NCBI GenBank assembly: GCA_965247455.1
Contig: CBDFHE010000015.1
Span: 186,001 to 250,000 of the forward strand
Direction: 5' to 3'
DNA length: 64,000 nucleotides
From: JACZYA01 sp965247455
Lineage (GTDB): Bacteria > Acidobacteriota > Terriglobia > Acidiferrales > 2-02-FULL-67-57
The translations under genes were made by a program, and so were the position numbers. Below the pieces are notes generated by a model. The model saw nothing but the letters and a program-made list of their open reading frames with translations, did not search any database and had not been told where the DNA came from. Positions 16,933-27,152 of the stretch are shown here, in pieces. Positions within the stretch are counted from its first letter, which is position 1, and each line of letters begins with the position of its first letter.

Positions 16933-17607
16933 CTAGTTGGGCGAGCCGTTCCAAGTGTCCCAGCCGTACTTGCCGGTCAGCGGGACGAAGCGGCAGTAGT
17001 TGACCCTGGATTGATTGACCTTTCCGTCTAGTTTCTGAACCAGCAGGAGTTCCTGCGAGGAAATCTCGCCGACGGGGATAACCAACCGGCCACCTTCTGC
17101 CAATTGATCGGTGAGAGTGTGGGGGATAGCGGGAGCGGCGGCGGTGACCACGATGGCGCGGAAAGGGGCGACGGGGGGATAGCCCTGGCTGCCGTCGCCT
17201 ATCAGACAGGTGACGTTGGCGCAGCCGAGCCGCTGGAGGCGCTCCTGGGCGCGGGCGGAGAGTTCCGCGACCTGCTCGATGGTGTACACATGGCGGGCGA
17301 GGCGAGAAAGGATGGCGGCCTGGTAGCCCGAGCCGGTGCCCACTTCGAAGACGGTTTCGTCCCCGGACAATTCCAGCGCCTGGGTCATGACCGCCACCAT
17401 GTAAGGCTGCGAGATGGTCTGCCCGGCGCCGATGGGCAGGGGTTGATCCTCGTAGGCCTCAGCCATGTGTTGGGGGAGCACGAATTCTTCCCGTGGGACT
17501 TCCCGGAAGGCGTCGAGTACGCGGGGATTGCGGATGTCGCGGCGGCGTAACTGCCACTCGACCATCTGGGCGCGCTGGGCGGACAGCTCGGTCTGCGTCG
17601 GGCTCAT
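16933..17607 (-). CDS. pcm: Protein-L-isoaspartate O-methyltransferase
   Basis: 224 residues. Characteristic features are VPREEFVLP, the AYEDQPLPIGAGQTISQPYM stretch that binds isoaspartyl substrate and SAM, VFEVGTGSGYQAAIL (motif I) and LIGDGSQGYPPVAPFRAIVV. It methylates L-isoaspartyl residues with SAM to start repair of aged proteins in the cytosol. The gene is divergent from the ThiF/MoeB-like gene, with -10-like TATAAT boxes for both in the 79-base gap. Confidence 0.95.
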   Translation of the reverse strand: MSPTQTELSAQRAQMVEWQLRRRDIRNPRVLDAFREVPREEFVLPQHMAEAYEDQPLPIGAGQTISQPYMVAVMTQALELSGDETVFEVGTGSGYQAAILSRLARHVYTIEQVAELSARAQERLQRLGCANVTCLIGDGSQGYPPVAPFRAIVVTAAAPAIPHTLTDQLAEGGRLVIPVGEISSQELLLVQKLDGKVNQSRVNYCRFVPLTGKYGWDTWNGSPN

Positions 17608-17615
17608 CAGTTCGG

Positions 17616-17674
17616 ATTATAGCACTCGAAAAGAGCGCGGGCTCGGTGCGCAGCGCACGCGCAGCCGCTATAAT
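17616..17674. promoter_or_regulatory. Divergent -10 boxes with almost no leader
   Basis: A perfect TATAAT reads on the minus strand at 17621-17616, 8 bases before the pcm ATG, and another on the plus strand at 17669-17674, 12 bases before the ATG of the ThiF-like gene. Transcription from either would start only a few bases before the start codon, so both messages would be nearly leaderless. Good -35 boxes are not evident and no Shine-Dalgarno precedes the plus-strand ATG. Confidence 0.45.
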
Positions 17675-17686
17675 CGTTGGGTAGCT

Positions 17687-18715
17687 ATGACTTCCCCCGA
17701 GGAATTCCGCCGGTACTCGCGCCAGATTTTGTTTGCAGAAATCGGAGCAGAGGGCCAGCGGCGATTGTCGCAGGCGCGGGTAGCGCTGGTGGGTTGCGGC
17801 GCGCTGGGGTCGGCGCAGGCGAACGCGCTGGCGCGGGCCGGGGTGGGCTTCCTGCGCGTCATTGACCGCGACTTTGTGGAAGAGAGCAACTTGCAGCGGC
17901 AGATGCTGTTCGACGAGGCCGACGCGCAGGAGGCGTTGCCGAAAGCGGTGGCGGCAGAGCGGAAGCTGGCGCGGATCAATTCATCCATTCGAGTGGAAGG
18001 TGTGGTCGCCGATCTGGTGCCGCAGAACGCCGAAGCGCTGCTGGGCGACTGCGAGCTGATTCTGGACGGCACCGACAACTTCGAGACCCGCGGGCTGGTG
18101 AACGACGTGGCGGTGAAGCTGGGCAAACCGTGGGTGTACGGCGGGGTGGTGGCCAGCAGCGGGGTACTGATGCCGATTGTGCCGGGGCAGACCGCCTGCT
18201 TCGATTGCCTGCTGGAGGGGGCGGGCGCGACGGGGGCGGAGGAAACCTGCGACACGGTGGGCGTGATCAACCCGGCAGTGAATTGGGTGGCGGCGTTGCA
18301 GGTGAGCGAAGCCCTGCGGCTGCTGCTGGGGAAATGGAAATTCGAGGAGGCGCGGATGCATCGCGGCGACCTGTGGCGGAACCACTTTCAATCCTCACCG
18401 GTTCCGAAGCCGCGGCCTGATTGCCGCACGTGCGGGGCGCGGGAGTTCCGCTATTTGTCCGGGGAGGCGCAGCCGCACATTACACTGTGCGGGCGCAATT
18501 CGGTGCAGATTCACGAGCGCGGACGCGTGCTGGACTTGGCGCAGCTTCGGGAGCGGTTGGCGGCGCACGGCACCGTGCGCGGGAATCCTTTTCTGCTGCG
18601 CTTGTGGGTTTCGCCCTATGAACTGACCGTGTTCGCCGACGGGCGCGCCATCATCGGGGGAACCAAAGACCCGGCGGTCGCCCGCAGCCTCTACGCCCGC
18701 TACATCGGTTCTTGA
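17687..18715 (+). CDS. ThiF/MoeB-type E1-like adenylyltransferase
   Basis: 342 residues from ATG 17687; the longer upstream frame overlaps pcm and has no family match. RVALVGCGALGSAQANALAR (about 31-50) is the nucleotide-binding loop; VIDRDFVEESNLQRQ carries the Asp and Arg that contact ATP; ETCDTVGVINP contains the catalytic-type Cys; CFDC and CRTC form the zinc site. The enzyme adenylates the C-terminal Gly-Gly of a sulfur carrier such as MoaD or ThiS. The C-terminal ~70 residues (ITLCGRNSVQIHERGR onward) form an extra domain seen in ThiF-like proteins of related bacteria. No carrier gene is adjacent, so the pathway is open. Confidence 0.85.
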   Translation: MTSPEEFRRYSRQILFAEIGAEGQRRLSQARVALVGCGALGSAQANALARAGVGFLRVIDRDFVEESNLQRQMLFDEADAQEALPKAVAAERKLARINSSIRVEGVVADLVPQNAEALLGDCELILDGTDNFETRGLVNDVAVKLGKPWVYGGVVASSGVLMPIVPGQTACFDCLLEGAGATGAEETCDTVGVINPAVNWVAALQVSEALRLLLGKWKFEEARMHRGDLWRNHFQSSPVPKPRPDCRTCGAREFRYLSGEAQPHITLCGRNSVQIHERGRVLDLAQLRERLAAHGTVRGNPFLLRLWVSPYELTVFADGRAIIGGTKDPAVARSLYARYIGS

Positions 18716-18923
18716 AGATCAACGCCCCAGAGGCGCAGAGCCACAGAGCAAGAGCGGCAGGTAGTGTCTTAATTTGAGCGATTCGGAACTCGGCCCAAAT
18801 CACACCGAGCCCTGCGGCCCCCGCCGCAGGGATTTTCACTTCCCCCAGGCAGGGCAGCTTTACCGCGATTGGGAGCTGTGCTAAGCTAGAAAACTTCCAG
18901 TTCTTCTGCGAGAAGGTGTTCCA

Positions 18924-19685
18924 ATGTCTGGTCATTCCAAGTGGTCAACCATCAAACACAAGAAGGCGGCCACGGACGCCAAGCGCGGCCAGGCTTTCTC
19001 GCGCCTGGCCAAGGAAGTAACCATTTCAGCGCGCCTGGGCGGCGGCGATCCCGACCAGAACTCCCGTCTGCGCAAAGCCATCGAAGCCTGCAAGGGCGTG
19101 AACATGCCCAACGACAACATCACGCGCGCCATCAAGCGCGGCACGGGTGAGCTCGAAGGGATCACGCTGGAAGAGGTCACCTTCGAGGGCTATGGCGCCG
19201 GGGGCGTGGCGGTGCTGGTGGAAATCACCACCGACAATCGTACCCGGACGGTGAACGAGCTGCGGCACATGTTCTCGAAGTGGGGCGGCAACCTGGGGGA
19301 AGCCGGCTGCGTGGCCTGGATGTTCGACAAGAAGGGCTACATCACGCTCCCAAAGGAAAAAGTGGACGAGGACACGTTGATGAGCATTGTGCTGGAAGCG
19401 GGGGCGGAGGATTTGCGCGACGACGGCACCAACTGGGAAGTCATCACGCCACCCGCGGAGTTGGAGGCCGTCAAGGACGCGCTGGCAGCCAAGTCGTTGC
19501 TGCCGGCCACCGCGGAAGTCACCATGCTGCCGCAGAGCACGGTTCGCCTGGAGGGCGGCGGAGCGCAGCAACTGCTTCGCTTGCTGGAAGCATTGGAAGA
19601 GCACGACGACGTCCAACACGTGTATGCGAACTTCGACATTGCCGAGAAGGAAATCGAAAAAGCCGTCACTGCCTCTGGCCAATAG
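18924..19685 (+). CDS. yebC: YebC/PmpR family (TACO1-like) protein
   Basis: 253 residues. The N-terminus MSGHSKWSTIKHKKAATDAK is the family hallmark, followed by SRLRKAIEACKGVNMPNDNI and the YGAGGVAVLVEI...TDNRTRTVN segment. Family members act as translation factors that relieve ribosome stalling, and some as transcriptional regulators. It is followed by ruvC after 13 bases, the common yebC-ruvC pairing. The gene upstream ends 208 bases earlier; that gap holds CACACCGAGCCC and a CCCTGCGGC/GCCGCAGGG palindrome of the dispersed family. Confidence 0.96.
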   Translation: MSGHSKWSTIKHKKAATDAKRGQAFSRLAKEVTISARLGGGDPDQNSRLRKAIEACKGVNMPNDNITRAIKRGTGELEGITLEEVTFEGYGAGGVAVLVEITTDNRTRTVNELRHMFSKWGGNLGEAGCVAWMFDKKGYITLPKEKVDEDTLMSIVLEAGAEDLRDDGTNWEVITPPAELEAVKDALAAKSLLPATAEVTMLPQSTVRLEGGGAQQLLRLLEALEEHDDVQHVYANFDIAEKEIEKAVTASGQ

Positions 19686-19698
19686 GCGCGCCGCCCGC

Positions 19699-20193
19699 AT
19701 GCGAGTTCTGGGCGTGGATTGCGGCAGCCGTTCGACCGGCTTCGGCGTGATCGAGAGCGACGGCCGCAACTACCAGGTGCTGGGCTACGGCGCCATTCGC
19801 CCCGCCCGCTCGCAAAACTTCGCCGAGCGCTTGCTCCACATCCAAGTCGAGCTGGACAAGCTGGTGGAGCGCTACCAGCCCAACAGCATCGCGGTGGAGC
19901 AGGTGTTCCAAGCCTTCAACGTGAAAAGCGCCATGCACTTGAGCCAGGTGCGTGGAATCGTTTTGTTGACGGCAGCCCGCGCCCACTTGCCGGTGCGGGA
20001 GTACTCAGCCCTGGCGGTGAAGAGCAGTGTGGTGGGTTACGGGCGCGCGGAGAAGCATCAGGTGCAGGGCATGGTGCAACGCCTGCTCGCACTTCCGGCA
20101 CTCCCGGAGCCTGACGATGCCGCCGATGCCCTGGCCGTGGCGCTCTGCCACATTCACTGCGAGAAAACCCGCCACCTGACCCAGGCACCCTAA
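19699..20193 (+). CDS. ruvC: Crossover junction endodeoxyribonuclease RuvC
   Basis: 164 residues from ATG 19699. MRVLGVDCGSRSTGFGVIE supplies the first catalytic Asp (D7); the Glu in IAVEQVF and the two acidic residues in EPDDAADALAVALCH complete the set of four. RuvC dimers cut Holliday junctions during recombination repair. The usual ruvA/ruvB genes do not follow; an unrelated secreted protein starts at the base after the stop codon. Confidence 0.96.
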   Translation: MRVLGVDCGSRSTGFGVIESDGRNYQVLGYGAIRPARSQNFAERLLHIQVELDKLVERYQPNSIAVEQVFQAFNVKSAMHLSQVRGIVLLTAARAHLPVREYSALAVKSSVVGYGRAEKHQVQGMVQRLLALPALPEPDDAADALAVALCHIHCEKTRHLTQAP

Positions 20194-21423
20194 ATGCTGT
20201 TCGCGCGCCGCTGGCAGGTTGCCGCTCTTCTTGGCGTCTTGGCCTCCGCCGGCGGCAGCGCTACCCACCTCCGCGCCGGCGAAGAGTCCGCCGGGGCGCG
20301 GTTAACCTTCATCAAACTCTTTCCCGGTAGCTCGCCTGAATACTTACGTGTGGCGGTGGAGGAAAACGGCCAGGCCCTTTATGCCGGCGGGTCCGCCGAC
20401 CAAGCCGGCGAGCTCGAGCCGGAATCGTTCCGCCTTTCCTCCGATTTCACACAGGAGTTGTTTCGACGCGCGGCTGAGCTCGATTATTTTCGCGGCCTCA
20501 AGCTCAAGGGCCCGTCCAACGTAGCCTCAATGGGCGCAAAAACTTTTAGCTATGAGAAGGGGCCGGAGCGGTGGGAGGTGAAGTACAACTACACTTCGGA
20601 CCGGCGCGTGCAAGAATTGCAAAGCACATTCGAGCACATCGGGCGGGGGCGGTTTCTGATCCAGCAGCTCAGGTTTCGCATGCGCTTCGACCGCTTGGGC
20701 GTGCTGGAGACCCTGCGCCAGTTTGAGCGCGAGTTCAATTCCGACCGGCTGGTGGACGTGCAGCAATTTGTTCCGGTCTTGGAGCAGCTTGCAAGCAACA
20801 GCCGGCTGATGAATGCGGTGCGACGCCGGGCGCAGCGGCTGTTGACGCGCGCCCGGGGTGCGCCCGCCCGCCTGGAATTGGAACACATCAACCAGGAGGC
20901 GGGCCGACTGTTCCGGGTTGTACTCGAGGAAGGCGGCGACGCCACGTACGACAGCCGGCGGTTCGCCCAGCCCCCACGGCCGCAGCCGCTCGAGTTGCCG
21001 ACGAAAGTGGTCTCCCGTTTGTGGGAGCTGACCCGGATGGCCAACAACTTGCGTGGTGTGGCTCCGGCCACGGCGGGACTTCCCTCCGTGGGCTTCCGCC
21101 TCACCTATGAAGCAGGCTCCGAGAAGAACGAGGCGATTTTTCTCACTCCGCCTACCGCTCCGGTGGCGGAGATGGTGCACATTCTCCAGCAACTCATGCG
21201 ACAGGATGAGATGCGCAACCGCCTCCGCCACGTGCTGGAGAATGATCCCTTCATGTTGCAGGTGGTCCTGCAGGAGTTGGAGGCCGCCATTCGCACCAAT
21301 GCCGTGCTGGAACCGGCGGCGTTCGTTCCGTTACTGGAAGGGATTGCAAACGGAAGCGAGCACCACCAGCTTGACCGGGAAAAGGCCCGCCGCCTGCTGG
21401 AACAGATTCGCACGGGCAGCTAG
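20194..21423 (+). CDS. Secreted protein with internal duplication, function unknown
   Basis: 409 residues starting right after the ruvC stop. A signal peptide of about 25-30 residues (ALLGVLASAGGSATHLRA) precedes two related halves. In the first (about 38-215) YLRVAVEENGQALY leads through FTQELFRRAAEL to FVPVLEQLASNSRLMNAVRRRAQRLL; in the second (about 225-405) LFRVVLEEGGDATY leads through VVSRLWELTRMA to FVPLLEGIANGSEHHQL...ARRLLEQI. The alignment of order and spacing shows an ancient duplication. I recognise no named family. Coupling to ruvC is likely only transcriptional. Confidence 0.7.
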   Translation: MLFARRWQVAALLGVLASAGGSATHLRAGEESAGARLTFIKLFPGSSPEYLRVAVEENGQALYAGGSADQAGELEPESFRLSSDFTQELFRRAAELDYFRGLKLKGPSNVASMGAKTFSYEKGPERWEVKYNYTSDRRVQELQSTFEHIGRGRFLIQQLRFRMRFDRLGVLETLRQFEREFNSDRLVDVQQFVPVLEQLASNSRLMNAVRRRAQRLLTRARGAPARLELEHINQEAGRLFRVVLEEGGDATYDSRRFAQPPRPQPLELPTKVVSRLWELTRMANNLRGVAPATAGLPSVGFRLTYEAGSEKNEAIFLTPPTAPVAEMVHILQQLMRQDEMRNRLRHVLENDPFMLQVVLQELEAAIRTNAVLEPAAFVPLLEGIANGSEHHQLDREKARRLLEQIRTGS

Positions 21424-21440
21424 AGACGACGCAGCCGACT

Positions 21441-22244
21441 CTAGCGGATGATCAACCCGGCGTACCCCACCACCGCGCTGCGATCTCCGGTCACATCGCC
21501 CGAGTTGGCGTAGCGCACCAGTTCGGCTGCGCGCGCCCCCAGCTCGCACACGGCTGTCAGCATGGCCGTGGCAGGACCATAGCCGCACATGGAAATTCTC
21601 TGCTGCTGCACGGTGTCGAACAGGCCGCGCGCATCCAATGCCAGGATGCGGTCGATGGCTTTGCGATCCTTGATCCGGTTGATTTGGTCGGGTTCGTAGT
21701 GGTTCAAGTCAGAGGAAGCCACGATCAGCGGCCGCGCCGAATGGTCAGCCAGTACACGGGCGATGGCGCGCCCCAACTCTTGTAACGGTTCGCAGCTGTC
21801 CACCCCGAGGGCAATAGGGACAAAGCGAAACGTCCCTTGCAAGTGCTGTAGGAAGGGCAACTGCACTTCCAGGGAGTGCTCGGAGCGGTGGGCTTGGTCG
21901 TCTTCTTCCAACAGAGGGCAGGCTTGCTTCAGCGCCCGCGCCAGCGGTGCGTCAATGCTGACCGCGCCCAGCGGTGTCTCCCACTCCCCCTCTGACATGA
22001 TTGCCAGCGGTCGTCCATGCCCGGTGTGGTTCGGGCAGAGCAGGATGTAGGAAGCCGGAAGTTGCAACCGGCCGTACACGGCGCCGGCGACGTGGCCCGA
22101 GTACATGATTCCGGCGTGCGGCACCACGCAGCCCAGCGCCGCCTGCGGTGGAGTGACCCGCTCGATGTAGCTTTCCAGGTCCCGCTTGAGCGTTTCCGGA
22201 TGGGCGGGGTAGAACCGGCCGGCGACCGCAGGGGGACAACGCAT
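21441..22244 (-). CDS. amrB: AmmeMemoRadiSam system protein B (MEMO1 family)
   Basis: 267 residues. AVAGRFYPAHPETL opens the domain; CVVPHAGIMYSGHVAGAVY and LLCPNHTGHG carry the His residues that in MEMO proteins form a metal-binding pocket related to class III extradiol dioxygenases; RSEHSLEVQLPFLQH and IVASSDLNHYEP supply further conserved positions; QQRISMCGYGPATAML is typical of the C-terminal part. In bacteria it usually occurs with an AMMECR1 protein and a radical-SAM protein; neither is within this window. Function of the system is not established. Confidence 0.92.
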   Translation of the reverse strand: MRCPPAVAGRFYPAHPETLKRDLESYIERVTPPQAALGCVVPHAGIMYSGHVAGAVYGRLQLPASYILLCPNHTGHGRPLAIMSEGEWETPLGAVSIDAPLARALKQACPLLEEDDQAHRSEHSLEVQLPFLQHLQGTFRFVPIALGVDSCEPLQELGRAIARVLADHSARPLIVASSDLNHYEPDQINRIKDRKAIDRILALDARGLFDTVQQQRISMCGYGPATAMLTAVCELGARAAELVRYANSGDVTGDRSAVVGYAGLIIR

Positions 22245-22309
22245 AACGTTCTTCTGGAGGCATCGTAGGCTCGAACGATGGAAGCGTCAAGCAGGAGGGC
22301 GGCGCACGC

Positions 22310-22675
22310 TTACGGCGAGGGGCGGGAGCCGGGCTTGCCTTTGATCTTGACGGCCAGGTTGCTGCCGGGCAGGAAGTGGATCACTACGCGATCGCCGTAC
22401 CGAAAGGGTTTGTCTTCGTCGATCAGGCGGGCGATTTTGCGCGCCAGTTTCTGGTCGTAGGTGAAGGTGCGAACCAAGTTGGTGTTGGCGCGGCTGCGAA
22501 CGGTGATCGCCAGCCGGGTCATTACCAGAACTTCTCCCCGAAACTTTACGGGCTTGGCCTTGCGTTGCTCGACCTTGACGGGAGTCAGTTGCGTCGGCTG
22601 GGCCGGCGCCGGAAAAACCCCCAGCAGGGAAACAACTAAGAGGCCAAGCTGAGGGAGTCTACTTAAGGTCGTCAA
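22310..22675 (-). CDS. Small secreted basic protein, function unknown
   Basis: 121 residues from TTG 22675, which overlaps the end of the upstream gene by 17 bases. A signal peptide (LGLLVVSLLGVFPAPAQP) is followed by a basic beta-rich domain (VKFRGEVLVMTRLAITVRSR, FTYDQKLARKIARLIDEDKP, RYGDRVVIHFLPGSNLAVKI) that looks like an OB- or SH3-like fold. The overlapping arrangement suggests an operon with the FLKSL-repeat protein. No named family recognised. Confidence 0.6.
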   Translation of the reverse strand: MTTLSRLPQLGLLVVSLLGVFPAPAQPTQLTPVKVEQRKAKPVKFRGEVLVMTRLAITVRSRANTNLVRTFTYDQKLARKIARLIDEDKPFRYGDRVVIHFLPGSNLAVKIKGKPGSRPSP

Positions 22676-23051
22676 TGTTGATCCGAAGCGATTTGAGGAA
22701 TTTTCTGTCTTGCGGGGTAATGGTCAAGGAGGAGCCGGATCGCGTTTTGCGTTCCCGTTTTTCTCCGTCCAGCCGAATTTTCAATGATTTGAGAAAGCGC
22801 TGATCGTCGGAGGCGATTTCCGCCGCTTCCTCGGCCGGCTCGACCGCCGTGCGTTTGTTGAGCGCAACCACGGCGTCTAGCATTAAGAAGACGTCGTACC
22901 CGTGGGCTTTGATGCGCGCAATGGTGTCGGAGATGCGATCCGAATCCGATACCGCTTCGTTGATGGCGCGCCCCAACTCGCGCAACAACTGCTTCATGCG
23001 ATTTTCCAATTGCACGCTTTGTCCTTCCGCCCTGCCTTGGATCGCTCTCAT
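22659..23051 (-). CDS. Small helical protein with FLKSL repeats, function unknown
   Basis: 130 residues. The N-terminal part is helical (QLENRMKQLLRELGRAINEA, TIARIKAHGYDVFLMLDAVV), and the C-terminal part holds two copies of one motif: DDQRFLKSLKIRLD at about 82-95 and QDRKFLKSLRINID at about 114-127, linked by a basic segment. The repeats suggest a short linear binding motif used twice. No export signal. I do not recognise a family. Confidence 0.6.
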   Translation of the reverse strand: MRAIQGRAEGQSVQLENRMKQLLRELGRAINEAVSDSDRISDTIARIKAHGYDVFLMLDAVVALNKRTAVEPAEEAAEIASDDQRFLKSLKIRLDGEKRERKTRSGSSLTITPQDRKFLKSLRINIDDLK

Positions 23052-23123
23052 TTGAATTCTATGCCCGTCCCCAAAAAAGTGTCAAGCGAAAGGGTTGATG
23101 GGCACCGCGTTGCCAGTTCACAA

Positions 23124-23732
23124 CTATTTGTCACCGTTTGCCAGCGTCGGGCCTCCTTGGCTGACCACCAAAAGGGGATGTTTATAGACAATGGCCCGCT
23201 TGAATCGTTGGGCAGGTTTCTTGATACCAAATGTGTGCGTGCGCCCGCCTCGGCCCTCGCGCGCCCTGCTGCCTTCGTATTTCCAGTCGCCTTTTCGCAG
23301 GAAGCAGACATCCACCCGCCAGATAACAACATGCTTGCCGCGCTTCATCTTTGTGGGGTCAATTGCATACCGCCAGACGATGTACCAACCCGAGTGGTCA
23401 AAGTGGGACTGAAGGGCCCAAGGTCGCGTGGTTCCTTTGGATTCGAGCGCTTCTTTAGGGGGCGGATTGAGTATCCCACGAAGGGACAGGTCAGGAAAGC
23501 GCTGCTGTGCTACGTCAGGATGCTTATGCCTTTTGTACGGACTGAGAGAGTGGAGCGCGCGAACGCCGAAGATGCCCACAAGCGCGCTGAAAATGTTGGC
23601 CTGCTCGTAATAGACATCTATGAACTCCGCTGTTTGTTCCTCGATGTAGTCGATGGCATTGCGGATGTGAGAAATCTTTAGCTGTGGTGGCAGGGCTACC
23701 GAGCGGTTAAAACCTTCCGAGTCAGCAGCCAT
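23124..23732 (-). CDS. Candidate restriction endonuclease (PD-X15-ExK) beside a DNA methyltransferase
   Basis: 202 residues, 24 bases downstream of a beta-class DNA methyltransferase gene and on the same strand. The body contains P80-D81 in QQRFPDLSL and E97-S98-K99 in KEALESKG, which match the PD-(D/E)xK nuclease pattern with 15 intervening residues. Downstream are strand-like segments with many aromatic and basic residues (GWYIVWRYAID, VVIWRVDVCFLRKGDWKYEG), plausible for a DNA-contacting core. An N-terminal helical region (HIRNAIDYIEEQTAEFIDVY) precedes it. I do not recognise a named restriction family; the function is inferred from position and motif. It could instead be an unrelated hypothetical protein. 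Confidence 0.6.
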   Translation of the reverse strand: MAADSEGFNRSVALPPQLKISHIRNAIDYIEEQTAEFIDVYYEQANIFSALVGIFGVRALHSLSPYKRHKHPDVAQQRFPDLSLRGILNPPPKEALESKGTTRPWALQSHFDHSGWYIVWRYAIDPTKMKRGKHVVIWRVDVCFLRKGDWKYEGSRAREGRGGRTHTFGIKKPAQRFKRAIVYKHPLLVVSQGGPTLANGDK

Positions 23733-23756
23733 CAGGTTTCTCTTCTTCGCTGAGGG

Positions 23757-24734
23757 TCATCGAACTGTCAATGCAGCCGAAGTCTTCTGCCGCAAGGACT
23801 CGAAGAGGTTACGCGGAGCCGATCCGTTGTCCTTGCCATTGGCAGGTATCTTGGTGAGCCGCGGGATGGCGTGCTTTGCCATGTTGAAAAACACTGGATC
23901 GATTTCCACCCCAATGCTCTCATACCCGACTGCAGTGGCGGCCGCAATGGTTGATCCGCCGCCCATGAACGGATCAAGGATGACGCCGGCGCCAAGTGGC
24001 AGGGATGCGCGGACGATCTGGCGCATGAAAGCTTGGGGTTTTAGGGAAGGGTGAGGTGCGATGGCTCGCTCCTCTGGACGGGTGGGAGCAGAGGGAATGG
24101 CATCGGCGAAGGGCGCTTGGTCCGACACGCGTCGAAGTCCACCCGCTTTCCATTTGCGGAGATTGTCTTGGACGCGGCCCTCTAGCGGCTTGCGAAACAA
24201 GCCCCACGGCTCCCAACACGATTTGGGCATGACCGCAACCTCAGGAAACTCCAGGTGAGCATTCTTGGGCCGGTCACCGCCTCGAAGTGTCTGTACCAGC
24301 CGGATAATCTCACCCCGCTTCTCAAAGCCCGCCTCTATTAGAGGCAGATAAACGAGATGCGACAGCAGCGGGTTGGTAGCGATGAAGATGTGTCCACCGG
24401 GAACGAGTACGCGGAGAGCTTGCGAAGCGAACTTGGAAAAGAAGTGGCGCAACTGGTTGCGCTCGGCCTGCGTCAGAACAGTGAATCGCGGGAGGGGGCT
24501 CCGTTCGCAGCCATCGAAGGAGGGAGGAATACGCCAGACACCGCCGCGTCCATTGCGCAACTTTTCTTTTTCACCTTGGGTGTATTCCTTCAATCCGTAT
24601 GGCGGATCGGTCACGATGGCATGGATTGAGTTCGAGTCATGTGCCGCCATCCATGCTAGGCAATCGCCAAGATGAAGCGTGTACCTGATCCCGTTCAACT
24701 TTCGTTTGATCGTTCGCCGTCCGTTGCTCGTCAT
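23757..24734 (-). CDS. Beta-class DNA methyltransferase (N6-adenine or N4-cytosine)
   Basis: 325 residues. Catalytic motif IV is DPPYG at 43-47, near the N-terminus; the SAM-binding motif I, DPFMGGGST at 254-262, comes near the C-terminus, followed by VEID (276-279); HPSLKP at 228-233 is the usual motif X neighbour. This order (IV, target-recognition region, I) defines the beta class. DPPY is used by N6-adenine and some N4-cytosine enzymes. The middle region 60-225 is the presumed target-recognition domain. The next gene downstream is a candidate endonuclease, so a type II system is likely; recognition sequence unknown. Confidence 0.9.
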   Translation of the reverse strand: MTSNGRRTIKRKLNGIRYTLHLGDCLAWMAAHDSNSIHAIVTDPPYGLKEYTQGEKEKLRNGRGGVWRIPPSFDGCERSPLPRFTVLTQAERNQLRHFFSKFASQALRVLVPGGHIFIATNPLLSHLVYLPLIEAGFEKRGEIIRLVQTLRGGDRPKNAHLEFPEVAVMPKSCWEPWGLFRKPLEGRVQDNLRKWKAGGLRRVSDQAPFADAIPSAPTRPEERAIAPHPSLKPQAFMRQIVRASLPLGAGVILDPFMGGGSTIAAATAVGYESIGVEIDPVFFNMAKHAIPRLTKIPANGKDNGSAPRNLFESLRQKTSAALTVR

Positions 24735-24945
24735 GGCACGTTTCCTCGGAGCGTTTCTATGAGTATGCCTTTTGTTGCCTTCCCTCGCGATCGGGTGACC
24801 CCAAACTACTGCTGAACGTGAGCGGATTATACCACGCGAGCTACAAGCAGTGCCGGTCTATCAAATTCAGGACAAGGACGCTACCCGGCGGCGTGCTCTT
24901 GCAGGAACAGGAGCGGCTTGAGTACCATAACGGTTCGTCGATTCC

Positions 24946-26567
<1,622 letters not shown>

Positions 26568-26571
<4 letters not shown>

Positions 26572-27152
26572 GGTTGCGGCTTGCCGGGATGGTTGCCCGC
26601 TAACCCTAACTGGTCAGCGATTCCGTGCATCGCTTCCAGGCAGAAGGCGATGTGCTCCTCCAAGTCCACCCCCAACTCAGACGTCCCGCCGTAGATGTCT
26701 TCGCGCTTGACCGTGCGGGCGAAGGCCTTGTCTTTGAACTTCTTTTTGACCGACTTTACCGCCACGTCTGCCAGGCTCTTGCTCGGTCGCACCAGCGTTA
26801 CCGCCGTGATGAATCCCGCCAGCTCGTCGCAGGCAAAGAGAGCTTTCTGCAAGGGCGTCTCGCGCGGGACGTTCATGTAGTCGGCGTGCGAAAGAATGGC
26901 TTGGATGAGCTCCTCGGGATAGCCGCGCGCCCGAAGTATTTTTGATCCTTCCAACGGGTGATCGGGCGCGTTGGGGAACTTTTCGTAGTCAAAGTCGTGC
27001 AGGAGGGCGGTAACACCCCACAGCGCCTCGTCGCCGCCGAACTTGCGGGCATAGGCGCGGACGCAGGCTTCGACCGCCAGAGCGTGCTTGCGTAGGTTCT
27101 CGCTCTGCGTGTATTCGCAGAGGAGCTTCCAGGCTTCTTCCCGGTTCGGCAT
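26568..27152 (-). CDS. HD-domain phosphohydrolase
   Basis: 194 residues. The HD-type metal site is visible as His in LRKHALAVEACVRAYA, HD in ALLHDFDYEKF, and further His/Asp in PDHPLEGSKIL, HADYMNVP and CDELAGFITA. This subfamily acts on unknown nucleotides or small phosphates in the cytosol. The gene stands alone on the minus strand and converges on the mutase gene. Confidence 0.85.
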
